Part shown: positions 43,640 to 54,369 of the stretch, piece by piece | Layout: the number at the start of each line of letters is the position of its first letter | Position numbering within the stretch: the stretch's first letter is position 1 | Notes under the pieces: generated by a model | Seen by the model: only the letters and a program-made list of their open reading frames with translations | The model's database searches: none | Told to the model about the DNA's origin: nothing | Translations under genes and position numbers: made by a program | From: Chionoecetes opilio | Taxonomy: Eukaryota > Arthropoda > Malacostraca > Decapoda > Majidae | NCBI GenBank assembly: GCA_016584305.1 | Contig: JACEEZ010006497.1 | Span: forward strand, 42,501-106,500 | Direction: 5' to 3' | Length of the DNA stretch: 64,000 bases

Positions 43640-44930
43640 AAGCATTCAATCAATCATTGGGGGCATACGCCGGGGGGCGCGTCGCCTCGCCCACCCTACG
43701 ACGCCACTCCCGGGGGTCACCACGCGCGAGTTCCCATGCAGGCTCCTTTCCCATACCAAGCAGCTCTCGACAAGAAACATCAACTTGCCCCAGCCACGAG
43801 CCTTGTGGGCGCCCCCTTGGCCTCCTCCGTGCCGGATTGTCTCTTACAGATACAACCCGGTGGGAAGGATCGGTTTCAGGCTAGCGTGCCACATGCCCAT
43901 ATAGCCCAAGTTGGTGCTGACGGACTATGCAGGTAATAGGCCTCGATTCAGTCTCACGGTGCAATCGCTGATTTGACACATAATCATCCCAGCGATACCC
44001 CGTGATTCTGCGAAGACACTTATTACCAAAGGCATTGATTCGTCTCCAAGTCACTATTTAGTGTCCATGTCTCACAATCATAGAGTAAGACAGGGATCAC
44101 AAGCGACTTGAAGATCCGGATCTTTGTCCTCCTGCACAGGTACCGACAACGCCAAATACTCGCTGAGCGAGTCCATAACACCGTGGGCTATGCCAATCCG
44201 CCGTAAGACTTCTGACGTGACCGCCGTCATTATGGACCCGCGCTACCAAGGTATGTATAACTTTCCAAGATCTCAATGTCCTCGCCCCACGCATGAACAG
44301 ACTGTACTGCTTCATCTAGTAAGTCTCCAAACACCTGGACCTTGGTCTTGAGCCAGGAGACCTCAAGTCCCAAAGGCTTTGCCTCCTCGTGCAGCGCCTC
44401 GAGAGCCATCACCAGGACCTCCAGCGACTCAGCAAAGATTACTGCAGCATCGGCAAAAACAAGATCAGTGATCTTGGTGTTGCCGACGGATGCTCCACAA
44501 TCACTTTGATCTACAACCTTGTCCAATACCCAGTCCATACAAGCGCTGAAAAGTGATGGGGCAAGGACGCACCCTTGCCTCACTCCTATATTTACAGGAA
44601 AGAAGCTGGATACACCTGCCCCACACTTCACAGCACTCTCAGTCCCAGAATACAGACCAGTTATCAAACCAATAGTCCTTGCAGGAATCCTGCGAAGTCG
44701 CAGAAGATCCCAGAATGACTCACGATGCACTGAGTCAAACGCCTTCTTGAGATCAACATAGGCTGCAAGCATTCCCTGTCGAAACTCATGTCGGCGTTCC
44801 ACCAGGACACAAAGCGCTAGGATACGGTCCGTTGTTGACTTACCAGGCGTGAACCCAGACTGCCGAGGTCTCTGATGCTTCACCAGATGACTGTGAATTC
44901 GTGTCAGCAATAGATAGGTGGAATTGGTGG
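43640..44930 (-). pseudogene. RTE-like non-LTR retrotransposon, 5'-truncated minus copy
   Basis: The 3' tail CAATGATTGATTGAATGC lies at 43640-43657 on the minus strand. Going leftward-to-5' the frames give the C-terminal region (GHVARY-type text on the minus strand), then the RT with CETW, KTKVQVFGDLLDEAVQ, TDLVFADAAVIFAESLEV (box reads FADA where FADD is expected), VNIGVRQGCVLAPSLFSACM, AYVDLKKAFDSVHRE and GFTPGKSTTDRILAL, and stops at about 44930 where other sequence starts. The endonuclease is missing (5' truncation). The catalytic FADD is altered to FADA, and a frame break lies near 44230 and another in the C-terminal part. Confidence 0.85.
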
Positions 44931-45484
44931 AACACTTGCCTGGGCGATATCTCTGCTCTCCTTGACTTGTTTCCGGGCTCATGTTAATTATTGCTGCCGT
45001 TCCTTCTCCCATTGCCACTGTCATTACTGTGAACGCCTTCTTGACTGTACACTCTTCCTGCTGCTGGATGGCTTGGCTCTCTTCTCCACACAGTATTTTT
45101 CCATCCCCTTATCATGCAACACCCTGGCAGGGTTTGTCCCTGCCAAACAAACACATGCTTCCTTAGTCCCCCAAAAAACACTCATCTCTCTTGTATATTC
45201 ATATTGCGTGTATTTTTGTTTTTAAAAATTTTTTCCCATATTTACCCTTCGGGTGGCATATAATATCCCCTTTCTAGATCTGCTGTTTTTATTATTATAT
45301 ATTTTCTTTTTTGTTGACCAGAGTTTCACAGTGTGATGTAACAGGGGTGAAAAAATATTAGAAATATTTGTAAAAAATCTTCCTCATACTGCATTTTTTA
45401 TCACTATTGTTATATGATTTTTATAAAATCTTGCCCATTACCACGGCCCAAATTTGTTGTTGTGTGTTACTGATGACAAAACCG
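44931..45484. other. Unassigned sequence
   Basis: Balanced then AT-rich. No element is recognised. Confidence 0.5.
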
Positions 45485-45605
45485 CAAAGAAGCCCAAAGG
45501 AACTACAAGAGGTGCCGGGGTAGACATAACGTGGTAGTCCCTGCAATACACTTACATTATACATCCGCCTTCATCCCAAACCATAGATACATCTTCCAGA
45601 AAAAA
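45485..45605 (+). repeat. Dispersed repeat G, damaged copy
   Basis: AACTACAAGAGGTGCCGGGG, then ACGTGGTAGTCCCTG and CTTACATTATACATCCGCC follow the order of the family, with many changes. Confidence 0.55.
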
Positions 45606-47589
45606 AGTTGTACAGCTTTGTTTATATCTCAACAAAGGTTTTTTTTCTTAAAATTTTTAGCCCCCTTTTTTAGAAAACCTGCATATATAGCGTGTTTGCT
45701 TTGCTCTGTTTTTTGTTCCTTGGTGCTGGAGGATTCCGTCACCCTAGAGAGGCAAAAATATACACATTATGGTCCAGTGGGTTTCCCTCTCCTCCTCCCC
45801 CCCTTCCCTCTTCTAATTCTTTGCTTATTCTGCTTCCATTCCTTCTTCAAAAGCCCCATTTTAAGTCTCGTGTTTGTTGAGGGGTGTGCCACCCTTTTAA
45901 AAATTTTGCCCTTTTTTGGGGAACGGGGCCGACTTTCCTGAAAAAACCCCTCTTTACCCTTGGGGGGGTTTCAACCCCTTTTGGGCCCCCCAACCCCTTT
46001 CCCCCCTGGGTTTTTTTTTGGGTTTCCTTTTTTTTGATTTTTTTTTTTTTTTATTTCCCTAAAAAAGGTTTTTGGGAAACCCCCCCCACCCCGAAGGGGA
46101 GGGGGGGGAAAAAAAGGGGCCCTTTTTTTTTCTTTGGCCCCCCTTTTGGGAACGCCCTCCGTCATTTTTCATAGCTTGACAAAAGAACCTCCAAAAGTAT
46201 CCTCGGGGTCCCTCCTGCAATTTGATCCCCCTCCCCCCCTGGCAAGGGTAGCCCCTTCCCCATTCATTCTCATTGACCAAAGAAATTTTCCTTCCTCTTC
46301 GCCATTTAAAACTTAAAAATTTCCATGCCCATATAATAAAACGCAATTTTTTTAGCTTTCCCTTTAATAAGTTTTGAAATTTTTCAACCGCAAAAATTTT
46401 ACAAACTAAATAAAAATCACTGGGAAAAATTACCCATTATATTTATTGATTAGTTAACCAATTTATGCTGGTTGTATTTATTTACAAAAAACCCAAAATA
46501 TAAATGGTTAAAATGCCTTCTTTGATCCCCAGGGGTAAAAAATTTGCTTAAAAATTTTAAATGGCAAGATTAAGTAATTTCGCAATTTCTTCATCCAAAG
46601 GCACCCTTAGGGTTTTTTTTTTTATTTAATATTTGAAAAAATTTTAAAAACCCAGTATTCATTACTAAATAAAAATATATCAATGATTTTCATTGTTAGT
46701 ATTAAATTTGGTTACGCTTTAAATTCCCCCCAGGTGGAGTCATTTAAACAAAACCCTTAAATTTTTGGGAAACCCTTTTTATGGGCGCATTTATACCCCT
46801 TCTTTTTCCTTGACCCAATTTAAGGCAAAAGCGTTATATGTTCATGTATAAAGGTAATGTTTCTTGGGAAATGTTTTTTTTAAATTATAAAAAACCATAA
46901 AAACACAAAAATTCATTATAACAAAAAAGATTTTAGGAAATTTATGAGTAAATAATTTTTTCACTTTATTATATAATTATTAAAAATATTTAATAATAAT
47001 TAAATAATTTATTTTTAATAAATTTTTAAATTAAAAATTTTAATAATATATATTTATACATTCCGAGTTTCCGGTTGTTTTTCCCAAGGTTTACCAAACC
47101 ATAAAAAATTGGGTATTTAACCCCAAAAATGTTTTTTTTATAGTTAGGTAAAATTTTTTTAAACTTATAAAAATTTTAAAAAAAAAAAAAAATATAATTT
47201 TAAATATTTATATTTATATATCTAAAACTTATTTAAATATTTAAAAAATAAACTTAAAAAAAATACCCCCTACAGGGTTGTTTTTTCCAAAGGTTAGGGT
47301 TGCGATCCGCCCCGGTTTATTTTTCGTTTTCCAGGGACAAAAAAACCCTTTTGCTTAAAAAAAACCCGAAAACCACTTCCTTGGGGTTTCCCCACCAGGG
47401 AAAAACTACCTTTCTTAAAAAACCCCAACCCTTCAAAAACCCTCTTGTGGGCCAACCGATGGCTTGGGGAAAAACGCGCACCCGTAAAAAGGGGGACCCC
47501 AAAAGGGTTTTTAAAGTTTTCCCAAACTTCCCCTGACCCCTGAACTTTCCCAAGTTACTTATCCCAAACTGAAAGTGTTCCCAACGGTC
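45606..47589. other. Low-quality, homopolymer-rich and AT-rich block
   Basis: 45850-46150 is packed with runs of C, G, T and A (for example CCCCCCTTTTGGGAAC); 46360-47280 is AT-rich. No credible gene. Open frames such as that at 45531-45941 have no domain. Confidence 0.6.
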
Positions 47590-48135
47590 GGTGTACCCCA
47601 TACGGTAAAGGTACCCCATACGTGTACAAGGTACCATCGTGTAAATGTATCCCATACGTGACAAGGGGGGGGGAAAATCCCTACGTGTACGAAGTGTACC
47701 CAAACGTGAAAGGACCCCATACGTGTAAAGAAGGGTGTACCCACTGGAATGTACCCCTACGTGCAAAGCACGGGACGCCAGCTAGGAAAGTACCCCCTGG
47801 GGAAAAAGGGCACGTGTGGACCCACGTAGAAGGTATCCCAACGTGTACAAAGAGCGTGTGACCCACGTAGGGGAAAAGGACGTTTCCCTACGTGTACAAA
47901 GCAGCGTGTGCGCCAGCAGTGGAAAGTATCCCATACGTGAAAACAAGCACTTTGGGGGACCCACAGTGGGAAATGTATCCCTCTGTCAAAGCACGTTTTG
48001 ACGCCAGCAGTAGGAAGATGATCCCATACTGTACAAAGCAGCGTGTACGCCAGCAGTGGGAAGATGACCCCATACGGTCGAAGCAGCGGTGGGGCCAGCA
48101 TAGGAAGATTACCCCATACTGTACAAAGCAGCGCG
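47590..48135. repeat. About 47-bp tandem repeat
   Basis: The cleanest units are at 47895-48135: GTACAAAGCAGCGTGTACGC, CAGCAGTGGGAAGATGACC, CCATACG (about 46-47 bases). Earlier units are degraded but keep CCCATACGTGTACAA. Many units carry the palindromic texts GTAC and ACGT. Confidence 0.75.
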
Positions 48136-48589
48136 AACTCGGGAGATAATGCCGAAAGTCGGGATGGTAAGTTTTTGGACTCGGCGCGAAAATCGAGGGC
48201 CAAAAACCGCATAGGGAAAAACTGGGGGAGGGTGTGTATTATATATTTTATATTATATTATTATTATATTATATAATATATATATATATTATTTTTTATA
48301 TATATATAATATATAATTTTTAAAAAAAAAAATTTATATATTATTAATATATATATATTTTTATTTTTAAAAAAAATTATATATATATAAAAATTTTAAA
48401 AAAAATTATATATATATATTGTATTATAATAATTTTTATATTATATTATATATATATAAAATATAAAAAAATTTTATATATATAATATTTTTTTTGAAAA
48501 AAGTATTTTGGTAACTCTCATATCTCTTTTCTGGGAGAGAGAGGGGGGAGAGAGAGAGAGAGGAGAGAGGGGGCCTGGTGGCGATTTAT
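48136..48589. other. AT-rich low-complexity and GA tract
   Basis: ATATAT and AATTTT runs at 48236-48495, then a GA-rich tract at 48533-48570. No gene. Confidence 0.7.
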
Positions 48590-48835
48590 TTATTAAGCAA
48601 TGTTTGCATGGTAGCTTATGTATCAAAAAACAAATATATAAGGGAAAAGCTAATAAAATGCTGCTTCTATAGTAATTCCATCTTAAAGTTGTCCCACAAA
48701 TTTTTACATGAGGGGTGTTTAAGTGAATTGTAATTTTCATCTTTTTCTTCAGAGTCCAAAATGCCCTTTTTTTAAAACGTGTTTTACTGTGTTTTATGTG
48801 TAATCTTATAGAAAAAAACTTTTCCGAAAGAAAAA
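48590..48835. mobile_element. Damaged partial copy of element F right arm
   Basis: GGGAAAAGCTAATAAAATGC, TGCTTCTATAGTAATTC, CCCTTTTTTTAAAACG, TTATAGAA and TTTTCCGAAAG follow the order of 40915-41115. Confidence 0.55.
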
Positions 48836-48916
48836 CATTATTGGCAGCGACAAAGCGGCCATCATGGGGTTTTTATTCTTATCAGCAGCACGAGAAGCTC
48901 CGGTCGTTTTCCTCGC

Positions 48917-48940
48917 GACTGTATGCGCATGCGCCAGTTC
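48917..48940. promoter_or_regulatory. NRF1-like palindrome
   Basis: TATGCGCATGCGCCAG contains the GCGCATGCGC core of NRF1-type promoter sites, in CpG-containing sequence. No gene start can be placed near it, so the role is speculative. Confidence 0.2.
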
Positions 48941-51080
48941 TCCCCCCACTAGTCCAAGGTGGGCCTGCCCTGGCCTGGCCCCCTCGCCTTCCAGCCCGGT
49001 CCCAAACCCCCTCCAAAACAGTGGGGCCCCCCGGCTAGCCCCGTCCAGACCGGGCCCCAACGGGCGCGAAAAAAGCGCTATAGGTAGACCAAACTGATAT
49101 ATCCGCTTGGGCAACAGTTTTTCTAGTTACTTACTAGCATTACATGGGGACTGGGTAATGGGGAATTTCTTGAATTTACTCATGCTTTTTCCTTTCCCTT
49201 TGGGCCCGTCCCCCCCACGATTCAAAACAAGATATATATTTGTTGGGAAAATTTTTTGTCAAACCCTTACAACTCAAACTCAGGTTCAAAATGCAAGATG
49301 AAGTCAACAAAAGGGGAGTGTGACAGAGAGCTTTTTCCGAGAGGTGTCACTCCCCCCCTGGGGGGGATGGGTAAAAGGGTGGGTTTGGGGGAATGGGGGG
49401 GGGAGGGGGAGGGGGGGGTTTGGGGGTGAAAAAGATGGTAACGCGTGTGGGGGTTTTAAAGGGGGGGTTTTGGGGAAAATGGGGGGGGGAAAATGGGTAA
49501 CGCGGTGGGGTATGGGTGAGTGAAAGGGTGGGAAGATGGGTACGCGTGAGTGGGGAATTTTCCTTCCCTTTTTTGATTCCCTTTTTTCTTTTTCCCCGTC
49601 AGTTTTCCCCTTCTTACTCTTCATCCCTCCAATTTTTTTCCTCACTCCTTATTCCTCCTTTCCTTCTCTCTTTTCTCCCTTTTTCCCTCTCTCCCACCCA
49701 TTATCACCCCATCATCACCAAAAGGGGTGAATTCCCCCTCGTTCTGCACGGGGATGTCAGAGCCCCCCCCTCCCCTAGGACGCTGCCGTCCATGAATTCA
49801 AAATGGCGCGCCATGTTAAATCCCCAGTGACCCTTCGTAGAAACTCTCTGGTGTGAGGTGGAAGTGTTTTTTTGTGGCTGTGTGTTTATTTCCCGTAGCC
49901 AGCTAATTTTGGGGGCCACCACTAGTGAGGGGGAGTGTGGTATAATGGGGGTTTAAAATAATGAAAAGGTGATGGGGGTGGGTGTGACGGAGGCATGACT
50001 TGTGACTCCCCGTACACTTGTTGTGTACCGCACAGTGCAAGGGAACAAGGTGTACACGTGTGGGTGTGGGGCTGTAACACGCTGCGGGCTGTGGGTCAGC
50101 CCGCACACACACACAGGGGTACAAATTTCCCCCCCTTTTTTTTCACAGCATGTGGTGGGGCCCCAGGCAGGCGGGGGTCACCCGGGGCATGGCTGGCTGG
50201 CTGGTCAGGCTTTTCCTCCAGCCTGGGACTTTCATCTATCCCAGGCTATTGGGGAGGGGGGGGGGGGGGGGTCACCCCTTTCCTCCCCGCGTCCCCAAGG
50301 GGGACGCCATGTCGCTGGCCTTGCACACTGGCACTCGGCCCAGGGGTAAAATGCTATTGTAGTGCCCCCCCCTTTGGCTAGTGTTAATGTGAAGGGCTGC
50401 ACAAAACCCGGCCATTACGCTGCCACCACCCCCAATAAGTAAAAAAATCAAAAATTTAGAGAATATATGGGATTATGGGACTTTTAAGAACGACTCTGGT
50501 CGTTGGGTTGGGCGTTTAAAGGGGGTTTCTTTATAAACACACGAACAGTAATCACTCACAGCTCTAATGGTTTACCGAAAACACCAATAATAATATAAAA
50601 CCCAATGACTAATTTTCATCCGAGTTTTTACACTTTTCAAAATTCCCAAAACTCAGTTATAGGGACTATACCCATCTACATAATAAAACAAAGGAGCTCA
50701 AAAGGGGCCCCAGCTCATATACTGGGGTCCAGGCTGGTCACCGCCCCCCGTCGCTCAGCAACACACAAATATCGCCGTCACACACAGGTGGGGCAAATTT
50801 GGGTACAAACCAAAACTCCCCTCGGTCACTTTCCAGGCCCCAGACCCTGAAACATATATAAGTTAAAAGTCTGTCATGAACTAACCAAAGCACTAAATCC
50901 TTAAAGTACAAAAGTCATCACTACCTTTTTTGAGGGGTTGCAGGGGAAACACTCCCTCCCACGACTTTCCCTCGGGTGTCGGTTGAAGGAGATAAAAAGC
51001 GGCTGTCTACCTTTTCTCTTTAAATTCTTCCCCGGGCTCACCAGGACTACGAAACCCTAAACATATGCAGGGAAAAAAAT
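48941..51080. other. Unassigned, partly low-quality sequence
   Basis: G-rich runs at 49350-49520, a CT-rich stretch at 49560-49720, and a run of G near 50252-50270. No open frame has a recognised domain. An AT tract lies just beyond (51120-51200). Confidence 0.55.
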
Positions 51081-51905
51081 CCAATGAAGGGGGCTGAGGA
51101 TGAAAAATTTTTCATTTATAATGCATATATATATATATATAAAAATATTTTTTTTTTTTATATATTATATATAAATTTTATATATTTAATATTAATTTTT
51201 ACTCTCACCACTCAATTAAACTTTGTCAAACGGTCACGGGTTAACCCATTTTCTCGTGTTCATAATGTTTCAGGTGTGGGGATCCGCGGGGGCTCCAATG
51301 AAAGGTGTTGAAAGCCTGGAGGCGCCGTGCTGCCCAGCCCCGGGCCCGGAGATGGTGGACAGGGGGGAGCACACCAGAGCACTGCCACAGCCCCCCACAG
51401 CAACCCCCCGGGCCTCCACAGCACTCACAGCACCAGAAAATTCACCCACTGTGGACCAAAGCTGCGGAGTCCCGAAGTCTCTCCACAGCGAACAGTTACA
51501 CGGCACCGGATGTCCCTTCAGAGGGGCAGAGTTTTAAGGGCCCGTCCAGACGAGCGGGCGGCCCCCGGGGGGAGCACGTCGGTGGGGATCCCGTTGGGTT
51601 GTCCTAAAAAAACATTTCTTTGAAAACTTGCCTAGTGAAGTTTTTTTCCCCTTTTTCTATCCTATTTTGTCTAAAAAATTTTTACATAATTGTAGGGAAA
51701 TTATCCCGAGGTCCCCCCCAAGCCCCAGAACACAAGCACCGTATTTTACCTTTAAAAATGACTTTTTTTGCTATTCAAAATATGAAAACTCAGCATACAG
51801 ACACGAAGAGTGACACGACATGGGAAACATACCATACGCTTTTTGCCCAAAACGGGGAAAACTTTGGCAACCATTTTTTATGAATAATACCATTAGTACA
51901 TATTT
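51081..51905. other. Unassigned sequence, possible Pro/Ser-rich exon remnant
   Basis: 51240-51540 is GC-rich and open on the plus strand (104 residues rich in Pro, Ala, Thr). No family is recognised and the composition alone could produce it. Confidence 0.3.
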
Positions 51906-52580
51906 GTGTCAGAAATATGTCATAACCGACCCGGCGCTGCGGAATTGCGCTGTCCAATGGATCTTCACAACTTATGGCAAGTGTTTCTTTTCAAAGCTGG
52001 GGGGACTGCTTCGTTTGTTCAACACCCGCAAAAGGCCACGACTTTTCTGGGATCATTGGTAAGTATTTGGGAAAAATCCGAGATCAACTTGACTCCGCGC
52101 TTAGCTGCTCTTGGCAACCTTCACCGTAAGAACCAAAATTTTTCAGCATCAAGAAAGCAGGATCTGATGACCATTGCTCGACTGGTTTTAGCAAGCCAAT
52201 CCGTTTTTACATCCAAATGCGGGAAAATGACGGGATTGGGTCCTATCAAATCCTTCAAAGTTGTGCACGAGAACTTTTGGAAAAGAGGCTTGCCGGGGGG
52301 AAGTTGTCTGGTTCGGGGTCCCAAAAGCCAGCACCCAAATTTTTATCATATTTGCTGTTGATCATTTCGCTTCTGCTGAACCTTGCAAACGAAAAGACTT
52401 TCCCTGAAGGCACCACCCGGGTGACCAAAATTTTTCAACACAGTGTCTGCAACTGCCTTGTCAACTTCGCGATAATCCCCTCCTATCTGGAAAGAACTGA
52501 AGATCATTTAAATTGGGGCATCCGCACCTTGCTGGCTTTCATCCGTGCTGCACTTGCCCATCCCTGCAACTCCCTCTAGT
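51906..52580 (+). pseudogene. Unidentified decayed coding-like region
   Basis: Two plus-strand frames overlap: 51906-52361 (151 residues, including NLHRKNQNFSASRKQDLMTI) and 52217-52579 (120 residues). Codon use is less repetitive than in the surroundings and the text at 52100-52300 looks coding. No protein family is recognised. A GTAAGTATTT donor-like text lies at about 52060 and argues that the frame through it may be chance. It could equally be read on the minus strand (52121-52324). Homopolymer errors prevent a firm model. Confidence 0.25.
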
Positions 52581-53030
52581 TTCTGACTAAGTAGAATCAA
52601 CATCTTCCGTTTCTTCTTGGGTGACAAAAGTCTTTTATTTCCTTATTTCACAATGGGATCGGGTGCACCCAATATCCAAAAAGAGTGTCTAAGTGTGCTA
52701 CAAAGTTTGCTCTTTTTGTTACCAAGATCTGATGATCGCCCCTTATTTTTCATCAAATTTGCCACTCCTCCCATATTTATCACATCAAAAAATGCAGTTC
52801 TAGTTCTGTCTGTATTTTGTTGGGGTCGTGCCCTTTCCCAAAAAACAACACCACTGTCTACCACTTGGAACGATCTCGTCTTTTACTTTGTTTCGATATT
52901 ACGTCATCAGTTCTAAGGTACAGGACATCTTCATGACCGTCTGCAGTCTGCAACCCCGGCTCCAGTTATTGATGCTGAGGATCCCAAACAGCCAAAAATC
53001 GTTTGTTTTCTTGTCAATGTGTTGTCGGAG
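52581..53030. other. Unassigned sequence
   Basis: Balanced composition with short frames on both strands and no recognised domain. Confidence 0.5.
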
Positions 53031-54215
53031 TGACCACGCCTTACGGCCTTCCCGGGGCCCCCCCGTGCTCTTGGGCGGGGGCGTCCACCACCCTGGTCTT
53101 TGGGGGGCGTCCCCCCACCCTGTGCCCCTTTGGGCGGGCCCTCCACCCCCCCGTTGCCCCTTGGTCGGGGACGTCCACCCCCCCGTGGCTCTTGGGGCGG
53201 GCGTCCACCCCCGTTTCTCTTGGGCGGGGCGTCCCCCCCCCTGTGCCTGTCGGGACTCCACCCACCCGTGTGCTCTTGGGGCGGCGTCCCCCCCCGTTTG
53301 TTTTGGGGGGGGAATAACCCCCCCTTTTTGGGCGAAAAAAAGGGGGGCTTTGGTCATCCACCCAAACCCCCTTTTTTGGGGAAACCCCCCGTGGGGGCCT
53401 TTTATTTTAACCCTTTCTTTGGGTTCCCCCATTCTCGTAAATCCCCCCACCCCGGCCCTTTTTGGGGCCAACCCGTTGTTGGTGGGGTCCCCCCCCTGGC
53501 TCGGTACGACCCACCCCCTTTCTCTTTTCGGGCTCCCCCCCAAGGTCCTGGTGGGGTTCCCCCCCCGGTTCCCCTTGGTCGGGGCGCCCCCCCCGTGTGG
53601 TTTGTGGGGAGGGGCTTTGGTCGGGGGTACCCCCCGTGTCTCTTGGGGGCCCTCCACCCAGTTTCCGGGCGGGGGCCACCACCGGGGCTTTGGGGGGCTA
53701 CCCCCCCTTGCTCTTGGGCAGTTTAAAAGGTTCTCGGTGGGGGACCCACCCCTGTCTCTTGGCGGGCTACCCCCTGTGCCTTCGTGCAGTCCAAAAAACC
53801 CCGGGTTTTTTCCGGGGGGACCATGGGTTGGGATACCCCTGAAATTTGGCTCCAAAAAGGGTTGGGGGCCCTCCAGGGGTTTTTTCCCTCCCGGAAAAAA
53901 AAAAAAGTCCGCTTTTTCAAACCCGGGGGGGAACCCAAACCCCCAAAGGGGTTTTCCCCCGAAAATTTTTAAATTGAGGAAAAAGAGAAATTTCGGACTG
54001 TGAGGGTTCCGGGGGCAGGGTGGAACCCAAATTCTTTGCCCCTACCCCCTGAAAGCTTTTTCCGGGCCAAGTCCCTCTGGTTTATCGGAAACAGGAGATG
54101 CGCCTCTGTTCCGGGGCAGGGCCCGGGGTTGGGCTGGTTCTTTGGGCAAAGTTTTTTTGGGACCCTTCCCAAACCGAAAACCTTGTCGGGACGTCCACCC
54201 ACCCGTTCTAGAGAC
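53031..54215. repeat. GC-rich minisatellite, unit about 29-31 bp
   Basis: The unit approximates CTCTTGGGCGGGGACGTCC then ACCCACCCGTG. The last copy at about 54182 (CTTGTCGGGACGTCCACC, CACCCG) is cleanest. Copies at 53100-53330 vary by C and G run length. Between 53330 and 54170 the pattern is masked by homopolymer expansion. The long Pro/Gly/Arg-rich frames on both strands (up to 391 residues) are repeat products. Confidence 0.75.
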
Positions 54216-54369
54216 AATTGTGCTGGAAAAATTTGAAAGAGTGCAGCAGTTTAGTTCTATCAAACATTACAGTTGATGTGAAACCACACTTCCGAAGAGT
54301 GGGTGTCGCGTTATTAACATATTTCTAACAAATATGTCAATTATGGTCACCATTCATAACCAGTAGTAC

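Noticed and set aside
52828..54003. 391-residue Pro/Gly-rich plus frame and 318-residue minus frame
   Set aside because: Both strands are open because of the GC-rich minisatellite and inflated homopolymers; no domain is seen.
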